A DNA stretch of 17,680 nt from Thermoplasmata archaeon M9B2D (GCA_002900555.1 MUGD01000032.1:1-17680), one strand, 5' to 3'. Numbered from the stretch's first letter, positions 5,546-13,696 are shown. Program-made: numbers and translations. Notes: generated by a model from the sequence alone, not told the origin.

Positions 5546-5603
5546 GAATATTGAGAAACAGTAACATGCTACAATGTATCAAAAAAATATGAGGAGATAA
5601 ACC

Positions 5604-5834
5604 ATGCCAAAAATAAACATAATGTATGAATTGGAACCAACCTACCTCACCGAAGAGCCTATAGATGATAGAATAAAAATCGCCAATAACAAAGGAAAAA
5701 ACGTCAAAGTATCCGATAAGGTCTTTGACATGATGCTTGACGAAGGACTCCTTAGAAAAACAAATGACGGGTACGTCTTTGTCGGCAAATACGAAGATTT
5801 ACACGGCAAAAAAAAGAAAAAAATCTCAAGTTAA
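5604..5834 (+). CDS. 76-residue protein with a winged-helix-like tail, unknown function
   Basis: A small soluble protein (76 residues) starting at an ATG preceded by a strong GAGGAGAT ribosome binding site six bases away (5591-5598). Residues 1-25 are acidic with two Pro turns (ELEPTYLTEEPIDD). Residues 26-65 read as strand, helix, strand (IKIANNKGKNVKVS, DKVFDMMLDEGLLRKT, DGYVFVGKYEDL), the end of which resembles the last helix and wing of a winged-helix domain. It ends in a basic tail GKKKKKISS that could bind nucleic acid. It has its own promoter and is 143 bases from the next gene. I do not recognise a family. Confidence 0.6.
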   Translation: MPKINIMYELEPTYLTEEPIDDRIKIANNKGKNVKVSDKVFDMMLDEGLLRKTNDGYVFVGKYEDLHGKKKKKISS

Positions 5835-5936
5835 GTGCACCACCGACGAAGGGGGGTCTGCGTCCCTTTTCGAGCATCACCTCTTCTTGTGTTCCAGACC
5901 CTGCCTTCTTTACCTGTTTTTTACAGACACAGGAAA

Positions 5937-5946
5937 ATCTTATACC
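5937..5946 (+). promoter_or_regulatory. Likely TATA box of the methyltransferase-folD operon
   Basis: ATCTTATACC lies about 36 bases before the ATG at 5978, so the transcript would have a leader of roughly ten bases or none. No ribosome binding site precedes that ATG, which fits a near-leaderless message. Confidence 0.35.
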
Positions 5947-5977
5947 ATCACAGTAAATTCTCTTTTTAGATCTACCA

Positions 5978-6793
5978 ATGAAAAAAGCTGAGAACCGATT
6001 CCATAAACGAACAAGCGAAGAGCTTACCGATTTTATTAAAAAGCTTGAGCTGCAAGCATTAGAGACCGCGGAAGAACGCTTACCCCTTTACCTGAAAGTT
6101 CGATTAAAAGACGCATCCCTCATTCTTGATGTTGGATGCGGCTCTGGTTTTGTCACTAGAGACATCGCACGACTAACAAAAGGGAGGGTGGTGGCCATCG
6201 ACGGGTCTGATTCACTTCTTACTGTCGCCAAAAAGATTCTAAGAGACGATGCAAACGCAAGCCTATGCAAGGCAGACGCGGAAAAACTCTGCTTTCCTGA
6301 TAACACCTTTGATCTTGTCACCTGTAATTTACTGCTGATGTGGGTGGATGACCCCCAGGCTGTCGTTAATGAAATGACACGAGTGGTAAAACCACAAGGG
6401 AAGGTGCTTGCTTCCCTTGAACCTGATTACGGGGGAAAAATCCACTGGCCGGAAAACAAAAAAGTAGACGCTTTATTTGCAGGGGAAGCCATCAGGAAAA
6501 AAGGCGGTGATCCCCATATCGGACGCAAACTACGTACCCTGTTTGTCACCGCAGGGCTTGAGACTATCATAGGCATTGGAAACAACAGGATATGGTCCTG
6601 CGAAGAGGACAAACAATACTATCTTCACTCCCGTGATTTCTACATTAAAATATTAAAAGAGGCAGGTCTTACTGAACAAGAAATCGACCAGTGGGAGTAT
6701 GAATTTCTCAAATCGCTTGATGATGGCGTTCAACTAAATTTCTTCCCACAGTTTTACGCGATTGGCACAAAACAGGAACCCTTGCATGGATAG
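5978..6793 (+). CDS. SAM-dependent methyltransferase, class I (Methyltransf_11 type)
   Basis: A 271-residue enzyme of the Rossmann-fold class. Motif I is LILDVGCGSG (48-57), the acidic residue binding the ribose of S-adenosylmethionine is Asp75 (VVAIDGSD), motif II-III follows with KADAEKLCFPDNTFDLVTCN (98-117), and MTRVVKPQGKVLASLEPDYGG closes the fold near 133-153. About 35 helical residues precede the domain, and about 120 residues follow it, probably a substrate lid. The substrate cannot be read from sequence; ubiquinone/menaquinone-type and small-molecule methylases share this pattern. FolD follows after nine bases, so both sit in one operon, joining a methyl-transfer enzyme with one-carbon supply. 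That metabolic link is suggestive only. Confidence 0.8.
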   Translation: MKKAENRFHKRTSEELTDFIKKLELQALETAEERLPLYLKVRLKDASLILDVGCGSGFVTRDIARLTKGRVVAIDGSDSLLTVAKKILRDDANASLCKADAEKLCFPDNTFDLVTCNLLLMWVDDPQAVVNEMTRVVKPQGKVLASLEPDYGGKIHWPENKKVDALFAGEAIRKKGGDPHIGRKLRTLFVTAGLETIIGIGNNRIWSCEEDKQYYLHSRDFYIKILKEAGLTEQEIDQWEYEFLKSLDDGVQLNFFPQFYAIGTKQEPLHG

Positions 6794-6802
6794 GCGAGAA
6801 AG

Positions 6803-7663
6803 ATGACAGCGACTTTTATAAATGGACGGGAAATCGCAAAAGAGATCAGAAAGAACATTACCCATGAGGTTGGGCAGCTACGGAAGAACTATCAGGTAGC
6901 ACCTGTGGTCACAACCATCGCCATCGGTCAGAACCCCTCATCGGAACTGTATATGAAACTACGAAATGCAGCGTGTGACGAGGTCGGTATCCTCTCAAAC
7001 GTCCTTCGTTTTAATGAAGATGTCTCGGAAGCAACGATTCTACAGACCATAGAACACCTCAATGATGACCCCGCGGTGCATGGAATTCTCATCCAATACC
7101 CTGTTCCATCACACATCTCGCCAACAACATGTATGAAAACGGTTGTTGCGAAGAAAGATGTCGAGGGGTTTACCCCAGAGAACCTTGGCAGGACCCTTAT
7201 CGGCGACGAGGATATTGTCCCCTGCACTCCTCTGTCCGTTCTTACGATTTTAGACCATGAGCATGTTCCCCTACAGGCAACAGACATTGTTATTGTGAAC
7301 CATAGCAACGTTGTTGGAAAACCCTTGGCAGCATTGCTGCTTCATAGAAACGCGACTGTCACAGTCTGTCATGTGTTTACACAGAATCTAAAACAGTACA
7401 CTTCGCAAGCAGATATTCTCATCACTGGTGCCGGCGTGGCGAATCTCATTACAAAGGACCATATAAAAAACAATGCCATTATCGTCGATGTTGGAATCGT
7501 AGAAACCAATAGCGGGGTTCGTGGGGATGTCAACGTTGAATCAGTCAAAGAGAAAGCCTCTCGTATCACCCCAGTCCCCGGCGGGGTTGGACCAGTCACC
7601 ATCGCATGTGCGCTTTCAAATATGGTAAAAACCTATCGACACTGCGTTGAGCCTACTGCATAA
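6803..7663 (+). CDS. folD: FolD-family methylenetetrahydrofolate dehydrogenase/cyclohydrolase, atypical active site
   Basis: A full-length 286-residue FolD: it normally oxidises 5,10-methylene-tetrahydrofolate with NAD(P) and hydrolyses the methenyl product to 10-formyl-tetrahydrofolate. Family signatures: SSELYMKLRNAACDEVGI (46-63), GILIQYPVP (94-102), KKDVEGFTPENLGR (117-130), PCTP (140-143), the nucleotide loop SNVVGKPLAALLL (168-180), GDVN (241-244) and ITPVPGGVGPVTIACALSN (255-273). Tyr50 and Gln99 are kept, but the position of the catalytic Lys (Y-x-x-x-K) holds Arg54, and the second Asp of KDVDG is Glu121. The usual GRS in the NADP loop is NHS (166-168). The gene follows the methyltransferase by nine bases, with a weak AGGCGAG ribosome binding site. 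Such changes may remove the cyclohydrolase step; the dehydrogenase core looks intact. Confidence 0.92.
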   Translation: MTATFINGREIAKEIRKNITHEVGQLRKNYQVAPVVTTIAIGQNPSSELYMKLRNAACDEVGILSNVLRFNEDVSEATILQTIEHLNDDPAVHGILIQYPVPSHISPTTCMKTVVAKKDVEGFTPENLGRTLIGDEDIVPCTPLSVLTILDHEHVPLQATDIVIVNHSNVVGKPLAALLLHRNATVTVCHVFTQNLKQYTSQADILITGAGVANLITKDHIKNNAIIVDVGIVETNSGVRGDVNVESVKEKASRITPVPGGVGPVTIACALSNMVKTYRHCVEPTA

Positions 7664-8213
7664 AAACATGAATTGTTCAATAACGATTCAAGCGGATGGA
7701 CTATGACAAAGGACGCCTATTACGGAGGAAAGAAACCCTCTATTTTCTTACTCCACCAAGAGCTATTTTATCACAAGGAAACCATAGGTTATGTTACCAC
7801 ACCGGGGACAGCATAAGACTCCATCCTTATATTCTGTATCGGGCGGTTTTGTTCCAGACTCTTCAAAGGTATTATCACACCACCTACATATATATGTCAT
7901 TTTTCTCTCCTCAGAATAGGTAGGTGTTATATGTTAATAAATAAATCGTTTTTTGAAGTGTATAGGTAACCGAAACGCGAAGAATAATGGGAATATAAGA
8001 AATAAAGATCCAAAAGAAGGACAATAATATGTTAAAAGAGAATGTGTTTGGAAGCAAACGATTTGTGAATTGCAGGAATAGGGGGTGATGGTTTTTTGCT
8101 TTCTTTCGCTTGTTTTCTTTGATTGATTCAAATGTAGTATTTGATGTTAACACAATTGACTACATAATGGACAACAATATTTTTTATTATAAATATGTTA
8201 TAAAAAACAAAAA
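7664..8213. other. Gene-poor interval between folD and the ABC exporter
   Basis: About 550 bases with no convincing gene. Overlapping short frames exist at 7696-7923 and 7703-7816, both starting soon after folD. The 7703 frame (37 residues, ending GYVTTPGTA) is in phase with folD, has a protein-like composition and a weak GGATGG before it. A TATA-like ACATATATATGT (7884-7895) precedes GGTAGGTG (7918-7925) and a 12-codon frame at 7931. None of these can be called a gene on present evidence. Minus-strand frames (7911-8153) look like chance frames in AT-rich DNA. Confidence 0.5.
8185..8213 (-). terminator. T-rich terminator after the ABC permease
   Basis: Read on the minus strand, the stop at 8214 is followed within four bases by TTTTTGTTTTTTATAAC. 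T-tracts of this kind end archaeal transcripts, so the exporter message probably stops here. Confidence 0.45.
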
Positions 8214-8984
8214 TTACGCTTCAGATTTATGGAAAAAATATGTTCCCAACCCCATGATGACGATACAGATAACCAAAATAATACCAAGATCCACCAGAGG
8301 ATCAAGAACGGAATTGAGACCGGTAAAACTCCCACGAATCCCATCAACCATATAAAACAATGGGTTGCAGAAGGAGAGAATCCGCAGCCAATCGGGCAAA
8401 GACTCATTTATCGGATAAAAACTAGAGGATAAGAACATCAGCGGCATGATAATAAGACTCATAATAGATTGAAATCCTTCAAAATCACGCATTTTTGATG
8501 CAAGAATCAAACCAAATCCTACCGCGGTAAAAGACAATAAAACCATGATAAGAATCGTAAGCAAAAAACCTAGTACGCCTGCAACCTGCACACCTAGGGC
8601 AATCGCGATAATCATAATGATAAACCCTTGAATCAAGGCGACCGTCGCCCCACCAAACGTCCTTCCAATGACAATTGAAAGTCGACTCACCGGTGCAACA
8701 AGCACCTCCTGTAAAAATCCGGATTGCCGATCCCAAAGCACGGACACACCCGTAAACATCGAGGAAAATAAAATCGCCATAGCGATAATCCCGGGCGCAA
8801 GAAACGTAATGTAGGAACCCTGCATTCCTGGAAACACCGCGATATTTAAACCAAATCCAAGGATGAAGAGAAAAAACAACGGCTGAACGATGGTCGTCAC
8901 CACCCTGCTTTTTGTACGGAGAAACCGTTTCATCTGACGAAGCCAAAGGATATAGATAGCTTGGAAATCCTTTTGATTCATCAT
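8214..8984 (-). CDS. ABC-2 type transporter permease (DrrB-like)
   Basis: A 256-residue integral membrane subunit of an ABC exporter with six predicted helices. It carries the ABC-2 family hallmarks: a cytoplasmic N-terminus with ILWLRQMKRFLRTKSR, the first helix PLFFLFILGFGLN, the coupling segment GFLQEVLVAPVSRLSIVIGR (89-108), and the late motif FLSSSFYPINESLPDWL followed by NPLFYMVDGIRGSF. This pattern fits the drug/lipid exporter branch that includes DrrB. Its ATG overlaps the TGA of the ATPase gene (ATGA), so the two are translationally coupled. Two Met codons start the frame in tandem; either may be used. The substrate is unknown; lipids, toxic compounds or exported glycans are all possible. 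Confidence 0.88.
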   Translation of the reverse strand: MMNQKDFQAIYILWLRQMKRFLRTKSRVVTTIVQPLFFLFILGFGLNIAVFPGMQGSYITFLAPGIIAMAILFSSMFTGVSVLWDRQSGFLQEVLVAPVSRLSIVIGRTFGGATVALIQGFIIMIIAIALGVQVAGVLGFLLTILIMVLLSFTAVGFGLILASKMRDFEGFQSIMSLIIMPLMFLSSSFYPINESLPDWLRILSFCNPLFYMVDGIRGSFTGLNSVLDPLVDLGIILVICIVIMGLGTYFFHKSEA

Positions 8985-9973
8985 TTCCGCCGCCTTTGAT
9001 GAAAGCCAGGTGGTTTTGTTCTATTCATAGAAGTCTCTGTCTGCTCGCGAATACGACGACCCGTATAATATAGAAATACATCATCAAGGGTCGGTTTTCT
9101 GACATCAATAGAAGAAATTGATACGTTAATCCCTCGTGCGATATCAAAAATTACCGGGATTTTCTCTTCGCCCCGCTCGACGCCAAGAGTAAGGAAAGAA
9201 CCATAGGGTGTTATCTTACCGATCCAAGACTCCTGTGATAACCGTTGGCCTAATGCGGAACTGTCAGAACAGGCCAATGTAATAACATCGTTTCCAACAG
9301 ATTTTTTCAACACATCAACGGAGTTTATCACCATGATTTTCCCATGGTCGATTATCCCGATATGATCACAGAGGAAGTCAGCTTCATCCATATAATGGGT
9401 TGTCAAAAAAATCGTGGTGTTTTCATTCTTGTTCAACTGTTTGATATACTCCCAAATCGCTCGTCTTGTCTGCGCATCCAAGCCTAATGTTGGTTCATCT
9501 AAAAACAATACCTGTGGCGAATGCATCAGTCCGCGGGCAATTTCAAGCCTTCGTTTCATACCACCAGAAAAGTTTTTCACCAAAACATCCTTTTTATCAA
9601 GTAAATCTACAAGAGTTAACACCTCAATAATCCGTTTTTTTCTTGTCTCTGCGGACAACCCGTACATCCGCGCATGAAAATCGAGGTTTTCTCTGCAGGA
9701 AAGCTCTGTATCTAATGCAGGTTCCTGAAAAACGACTCCGATGTTTTCCCGCACTTGTGAGCGCTGTTTTAACACATCAAACCCTGCAATCGAAGCAGAA
9801 CCTCCTGTTGGATACAGCAAGGTCGTAAGCATTTTAATCGTTGTTGTTTTTCCAGCTCCGTTTGGACCAAGAAACCCAAAAATCTCCCCTTCTTTCACAG
9901 AGAACGTGATATGATCAACAGCAGTAAATCCATTGAATGTTTTCGTAAGATTGGTAGTGTCGATAATGTCCAT
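8981..9973 (-). CDS. ABC transporter ATP-binding protein (DrrA-like)
   Basis: A 330-residue ATPase that powers the adjacent ABC-2 permease. Walker A is GPNGAGKTT (36-44), the Q-loop Gln is Gln83 (VVFQEP), the signature is NFSGGMKRRLEIARG (134-148), Walker B is VLFLDEP (155-161), and the switch His is His193 (TTHYMDEA). After residue 230 comes the DrrA-type C-terminal extension ending VRKPTLDDVFLYYTGRRI, which marks exporter ATPases of this branch; the last 25 residues are basic and unusual in length (FHQRRRK). Start ATG at 9973-9971 has GAGAGGT (9994-9988) upstream, and a TATA-like AATTATTTAAG overlaps the stop of the upstream methyltransferase gene, giving this pair its own promoter. Confidence 0.93.
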   Translation of the reverse strand: MDIIDTTNLTKTFNGFTAVDHITFSVKEGEIFGFLGPNGAGKTTTIKMLTTLLYPTGGSASIAGFDVLKQRSQVRENIGVVFQEPALDTELSCRENLDFHARMYGLSAETRKKRIIEVLTLVDLLDKKDVLVKNFSGGMKRRLEIARGLMHSPQVLFLDEPTLGLDAQTRRAIWEYIKQLNKNENTTIFLTTHYMDEADFLCDHIGIIDHGKIMVINSVDVLKKSVGNDVITLACSDSSALGQRLSQESWIGKITPYGSFLTLGVERGEEKIPVIFDIARGINVSISSIDVRKPTLDDVFLYYTGRRIREQTETSMNRTKPPGFHQRRRK

Positions 9974-10012
9974 ATAGATACTTCGTTTACCTCTCCATTG
10001 AGAATGCCATGG

Positions 10013-10024
10013 TTCTTAAATAAT
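10013..10024 (-). promoter_or_regulatory. TATA box of the ABC exporter operon
   Basis: Minus strand AATTATTTAAGA overlaps the last codons and stop of the Trm9-like gene. It would start transcription near 9990, close before the ATG at 9973. Confidence 0.35.
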
Positions 10025-10716
10025 TATCTTTTTCGGACAACAGCGAAATAATTGTCAGCAAACCGCTTTGAATGAATTTTCACACGTTCCATGCGTTGAA
10101 TTTCAAAACCAGCCTGTTGTAATTCGTGGCGAAACTCGCGACTGCTATAGAGATGATAAAAACGGGGCACATTGAGGTGATGCTGTCGCCAGTGGATATC
10201 GATGTCTCCGAATGTACGTGTACGAACAAAGAATTGTGTGAGGAAATATGTATAAAACCTATCCTGCCATCGGGACCAAACGCTCACCAACGCAGTCCCC
10301 TGTGGTTTGAGTACACGTAGTATCTCCTTAAGCGCGGATCTACGATGGTCTTTTCCCTGGATGTTATGCAATGATGCGATAAATAACACTCCGTCCAGAC
10401 TATCCGTTGCAAACGGCAGTTGGACCGCATCAGCATGAATCAACGACACATTCTTTAGGGACCTGCTCTGCAGTTTCTTTTGGACGATCCGTAGGAACCT
10501 CATCGAGATATCTACTCCAAAAACGGAGGAACAATGATCAGCACAAGGCAAAAGATGTCGACCGTTTCCACAGCCAACATCAGCCACCATATCCTTCCCC
10601 TGGAGTGAATCAATGAAATCAAGGCAATACCTCCATGGTCTTTGTCTTGTTACATCAAAGCTTTCTGCTATTGCATCCCAGGTTTCTTGCGCGATACAAC
10701 GATACGCCGATGACAT
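10024..10716 (-). CDS. Trm9/ALKBH8-like tRNA wobble-uridine methyltransferase
   Basis: A 230-residue class I methyltransferase whose layout follows eukaryotic Trm9 and its archaeal relatives. The N-terminal ETWDAIAESFDVTRQRPW (11-28) matches the IA..F..TR..PW segment of that family. Motif I is VADVGCGNGRHL (44-55), Asp69 (VFGVDIS) should bind the ribose, HADAVQLPFATDSLDGVLFI (94-113) is motif II-III, and RFYHLYSSREFRHELQQAGF (185-204) is the typical Trm9 tail. Trm9 completes carboxymethyl-uridine side chains in tRNA and needs Trm112 as partner; no Trm112 is visible here. It starts 22 bases after pheT with GGTGA (10727-10723) six bases before the ATG, so it is probably read with pheT, a fitting partner in translation. 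Exact substrate is inferred. Confidence 0.72.
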   Translation of the reverse strand: MSSAYRCIAQETWDAIAESFDVTRQRPWRYCLDFIDSLQGKDMVADVGCGNGRHLLPCADHCSSVFGVDISMRFLRIVQKKLQSRSLKNVSLIHADAVQLPFATDSLDGVLFIASLHNIQGKDHRRSALKEILRVLKPQGTALVSVWSRWQDRFYTYFLTQFFVRTRTFGDIDIHWRQHHLNVPRFYHLYSSREFRHELQQAGFEIQRMERVKIHSKRFADNYFAVVRKR

Positions 10717-10738
10717 TCCTCTTCACCGAGATATAGTC

Positions 10739-12373
10739 TTACAACAAATAATCAGTGATGAGTTCAAAAGCAATAATCGGATGTTCAAGATGAAACGCTT
10801 GAATAGTTTTCGGATGGATCTCCCCAAAAACCCCAATCTCCGTTTCTTTTTTCATCACTGCAGCACAGCGTCCCTGGATGAATGCTCCTTGAGACGTTTC
10901 TTTTATCAATGGTTTCTGCTTACATTCCCGAAGTACAGTTTCCACAAGGGATTTACATTCAGTGAAGTTTGCTTTCGCATCGATTTCCAGCGCAGCGAGG
11001 TGGTATCGGTTCCTTGCCTGCTCATCAACCACAACTCCTATTTCAAAAATCCGCTGTGGTAATGGATGATGTCTGTTCTCACGGAGGAGTTTTAACAATG
11101 AGGGGAGCAGACTTACGCGTAACCCGCTGTATCCTTCGCCGATAGGGTTTTCAATTTCAACCATCGTTCTTTGTTCAAGCCCCATTCGTTCGAACTCATC
11201 CTCTTTATTGGAAATGACAAACGTAGTCACCTCGTTAAAACCGACACCAATCATAATACTGCGCAACACTTCAAGGAGATGTTGCTGTGGTAATGTCCGT
11301 CCAAAGGTAAGCGCTTTTGGGAAATCAGACGTGAAACGATCAAACCCATAGCCGACTGCGACGTCCTCAACAAGATCGACCTCATGAAGGATATCGGAAC
11401 GCCACGCTGCAACATCCACCTGTATGATGCCATCACCTGCATCGACCACATCATGTCCCATTTTTTTCAAACATAGCATTATATCCTCTTTTGTGAACGT
11501 TGTACCAAGGATTCTATTGACAAACGCGGTAGATACTTGTTTCTTTAACGGTGTAAAATCAGGGCATAGTATGTTTTTTCCTTCATCGTGTACGGTTGTC
11601 TGGTAGAGGTTTCCACCTCGTTCTGCAAGAGCGGTTGTAACGATGTTGAGCGCATAGTTAATCGCTTTTTTATCTGTCCCAGTGACATCGATAAATATCT
11701 CTGTCGTGTGAGAGGTCACCTCAGTTAAACTGCCGTTTATGATAGGTGGGAACGAAAGCACGTTATTATGCGCATCGACAATCAACGGGTATCTATCAAA
11801 CCCCTCGAGCAAATGCGCGTAATCAACTCCTTTCTCATGCTTTTTTAAAATCTCACAAAGCGTCATGGGCTCGTCTTTTGCCAGTGGCACAAACGATACA
11901 GAATCCGGGTCTACCGCCTTATACACAAATGGGGGGCGTACAGGTTCAGCGTTATGGACGCCGATAGCGACTTTCTTTCTGTTTCTCCCTAATCCGACAT
12001 GGAGTTTCTCTTGCAACCCCATAAGGGAGATGATTAGTTCATTACTCATTGTTACATTTTTAACTAACGCGGTGGTGACGAATGGACGTATTTTTTTCAC
12101 GGAAGGATCAACATGAACGGTGACATTTGACGGCGCAATATCATAGGTCTGTAAGCCTGTTTTTAGTTCGAAAAATGCCCGTGATGCACGAGCGATGCCC
12201 TCTACAGAGGTAAGATCTGGTCTATTCGGGAAAAACTCTATGTTGATCTCCTCGTCTGTGGCATGACTGAAATCCCCACCGATCATCGGAAGTTTTTCGA
12301 TAAGTGTCTCTTTTGGAATCGTATGTCCTAGTAATTGGCTGAAGTCCTGGTATTTAAAGGTGACAAGTGGCAT
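10739..12373 (-). CDS. pheT: Phenylalanine--tRNA ligase beta subunit, archaeal type
   Basis: A 544-residue PheRS beta chain, which with PheS charges tRNA-Phe. The N-terminus has the archaeal/eukaryal form (no bacterial tRNA-binding B2 extension): FKYQDFSQLLGHTIPKETL and then INIEFFPNRPDLTSVEGIAR. Residues about 80-260 are the B3/B4 editing region. B5 follows (DFTPLKKQVSTAFVNRILG, then IIQVDVAAWRSDILHEVDLV with the Mg-linked acidic residues and EDVAVGYGFDRF), and the rest is the catalytic-like core (LLEVLRSIMIGVGFNEVTTF, VEIENPIGEGYSGLRVSLLP). Length is usual for the archaeal form. pheS is not in the window. A minus-strand TATA (AAATATACC, 12404-12396) is about 27 bases before the ATG, so the message is probably leaderless. 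Confidence 0.95.
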   Translation of the reverse strand: MPLVTFKYQDFSQLLGHTIPKETLIEKLPMIGGDFSHATDEEINIEFFPNRPDLTSVEGIARASRAFFELKTGLQTYDIAPSNVTVHVDPSVKKIRPFVTTALVKNVTMSNELIISLMGLQEKLHVGLGRNRKKVAIGVHNAEPVRPPFVYKAVDPDSVSFVPLAKDEPMTLCEILKKHEKGVDYAHLLEGFDRYPLIVDAHNNVLSFPPIINGSLTEVTSHTTEIFIDVTGTDKKAINYALNIVTTALAERGGNLYQTTVHDEGKNILCPDFTPLKKQVSTAFVNRILGTTFTKEDIMLCLKKMGHDVVDAGDGIIQVDVAAWRSDILHEVDLVEDVAVGYGFDRFTSDFPKALTFGRTLPQQHLLEVLRSIMIGVGFNEVTTFVISNKEDEFERMGLEQRTMVEIENPIGEGYSGLRVSLLPSLLKLLRENRHHPLPQRIFEIGVVVDEQARNRYHLAALEIDAKANFTECKSLVETVLRECKQKPLIKETSQGAFIQGRCAAVMKKETEIGVFGEIHPKTIQAFHLEHPIIAFELITDYLL

Positions 12374-12395
12374 AATGGCAAGGAAATAGAATGCA

Positions 12396-12466
12396 GGTAT
12401 ATTTGATTTTGGTGGTCTTTGGTGAAATTGGTAAAAAACAGATATAATTTATAAAACTTTATATAC
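12396..12466. promoter_or_regulatory. Divergent promoter region between pheT and the DUF373 gene
   Basis: Minus strand: AAATATACC (12404-12396) about 27 bases before the pheT ATG. Plus strand: TTTATATAC (12458-12466), and a second TTTATAAAA at 12448-12456, about 30 bases before the ATG at 12492. Both genes are likely leaderless. Between the promoters TTGGT occurs three times at about one helical turn spacing (12409, 12419, 12428). Confidence 0.5.
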
Positions 12467-12491
12467 ATAGTTAGGTTGTATTTTTGAAGAA

Positions 12492-13646
12492 ATGGCAAAG
12501 ACCCTGATTCTTAACATTGATCGTGACGATGATTTCGGGAGAAAGGCTCAAGTAAAAAGTCCAATTATCGGCATCCATGATAACCTTGATGCAGCGAATA
12601 AAATCGGGATTATTGATCCAGAGGATTCAGATTTGAATGCGATTTTTTTTGCTATTTCCATCTACGAAAAATTAAAAAAAGAAGGAAAAGACATTGAGAT
12701 AGCCACGTTATGCGGAGATATTAACGTTGGTGTTACATCAGACCAGAGATTATCTGAACAACTTGACATCGTGATTAGGCAAACAAACGCAGAGGATGCT
12801 ATTGTCATAAGTGATGGGGCTGAAGATGAATTTATTTTACCTATTATCCAGTCCCGTTTGAAGATCAGTTCAATCCAACGGGTGAACGTCAAACAAAGCA
12901 AACAGCTAGAGGACACCTATTATCGAATTATAAAACTCCTCGAAGAGGATAAGGTAAAGAAACAATTTTTCCTTCCAATTGCGTTAATTCTCATTGTCTG
13001 GGCGATTTTCGCTATTTTAGGGATGGCGGCCAGTGGGTTTGGTGCCATCTTATTTACCTTAGGCGTATATCTTCTCATCAGGACATTTGGCTCGGAGAAA
13101 AAAATTGCACTGATCTGGCATGAATTCCGGGCAGGTCTGCTACTGGGCAGACCTTCGTTTTATACAACCATCCTTGCATTTGTCATCATCGTGGTCACCG
13201 TGTTTTACGCATATAATAACACGTTTAACCTGTATCAACAATACCTAGATGTCCTCATCCTTAAATTTCTCGCGGCGATCACCTGGGGGATTGTTGCAGC
13301 AGGACTGCTTGCTGCTTTCGGGCGGGTCACTGATGTGTACATCAGAGAAAAAAAAATCCTCTGGTCCTACTGGATCGTCCCGTTTTCGTTGTTTGGGTTT
13401 GGGTTCATTGGCTCTGTTCTCTTTGACACCTTTGGTCAAGTTATCTGGGAATTCCATAAAGACAAGATGTTTTTAATTGACGTCTTCTACACCCTTTCGT
13501 TCTGGGGGTTTATCGTTGCAGGAATCCTTATTGTGTTTATCGGTGCTGTCAGCAACCATTACATCAAAGAGGAATTTATCCATGAGACCTATGAAGCCGA
13601 TATTGAAGAACAGACCAAAAGCATCTTGAAAAATCATGCGAAATAA
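12492..13646 (+). CDS. DUF373 family archaeal membrane protein
   Basis: A 384-residue protein of the archaea-specific DUF373 family. Residues 1-155 are a soluble domain beginning KTLILNIDRDDDFGRKAQVK, with the typical NLDAANKIGIIDPEDSDLNA and AIVISDGAEDEFILPIIQSR segments; the Asp-rich start and the SDGAED motif suggest metal or nucleotide binding, which has not been shown as far as I know. From about residue 158 come six or so hydrophobic helices, with short loops, and a polar C-terminal tail. The role is unknown. It reads divergently from pheT and is followed after 50 bases by the site-2 protease, a possible membrane-protein neighbour. The start is chosen because the TATA box at 12458-12466 fits a leaderless message. 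Confidence 0.9.
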   Translation: MAKTLILNIDRDDDFGRKAQVKSPIIGIHDNLDAANKIGIIDPEDSDLNAIFFAISIYEKLKKEGKDIEIATLCGDINVGVTSDQRLSEQLDIVIRQTNAEDAIVISDGAEDEFILPIIQSRLKISSIQRVNVKQSKQLEDTYYRIIKLLEEDKVKKQFFLPIALILIVWAIFAILGMAASGFGAILFTLGVYLLIRTFGSEKKIALIWHEFRAGLLLGRPSFYTTILAFVIIVVTVFYAYNNTFNLYQQYLDVLILKFLAAITWGIVAAGLLAAFGRVTDVYIREKKILWSYWIVPFSLFGFGFIGSVLFDTFGQVIWEFHKDKMFLIDVFYTLSFWGFIVAGILIVFIGAVSNHYIKEEFIHETYEADIEEQTKSILKNHAK

Positions 13647-13660
13647 CAAGACAACCATTA

Positions 13661-13670
13661 CTTTAATAAC
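13661..13670 (+). promoter_or_regulatory. TATA-like element before the site-2 protease
   Basis: CTTTAATAAC lies about 30 bases before the ATG at 13697, supporting that ATG as a leaderless start and speaking against the earlier TTG at 13676, which lies too close to the element. Confidence 0.35.
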
Positions 13671-13696
13671 TCTTATTGTATTCAGCGCCAGAGAGT

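Noticed and set aside
5845..5870. G-rich and C-rich run that could form a small hairpin before the methyltransferase operon
   Set aside because: Two competing five-base or shorter stems and only four T after it, so I could not call a terminator.
7911..8153. Minus-strand frames between the ABC permease and folD
   Set aside because: Two overlapping frames with Phe/Ile/Leu-rich, AT-driven codons, no ribosome binding site, and situated after the permease terminator.
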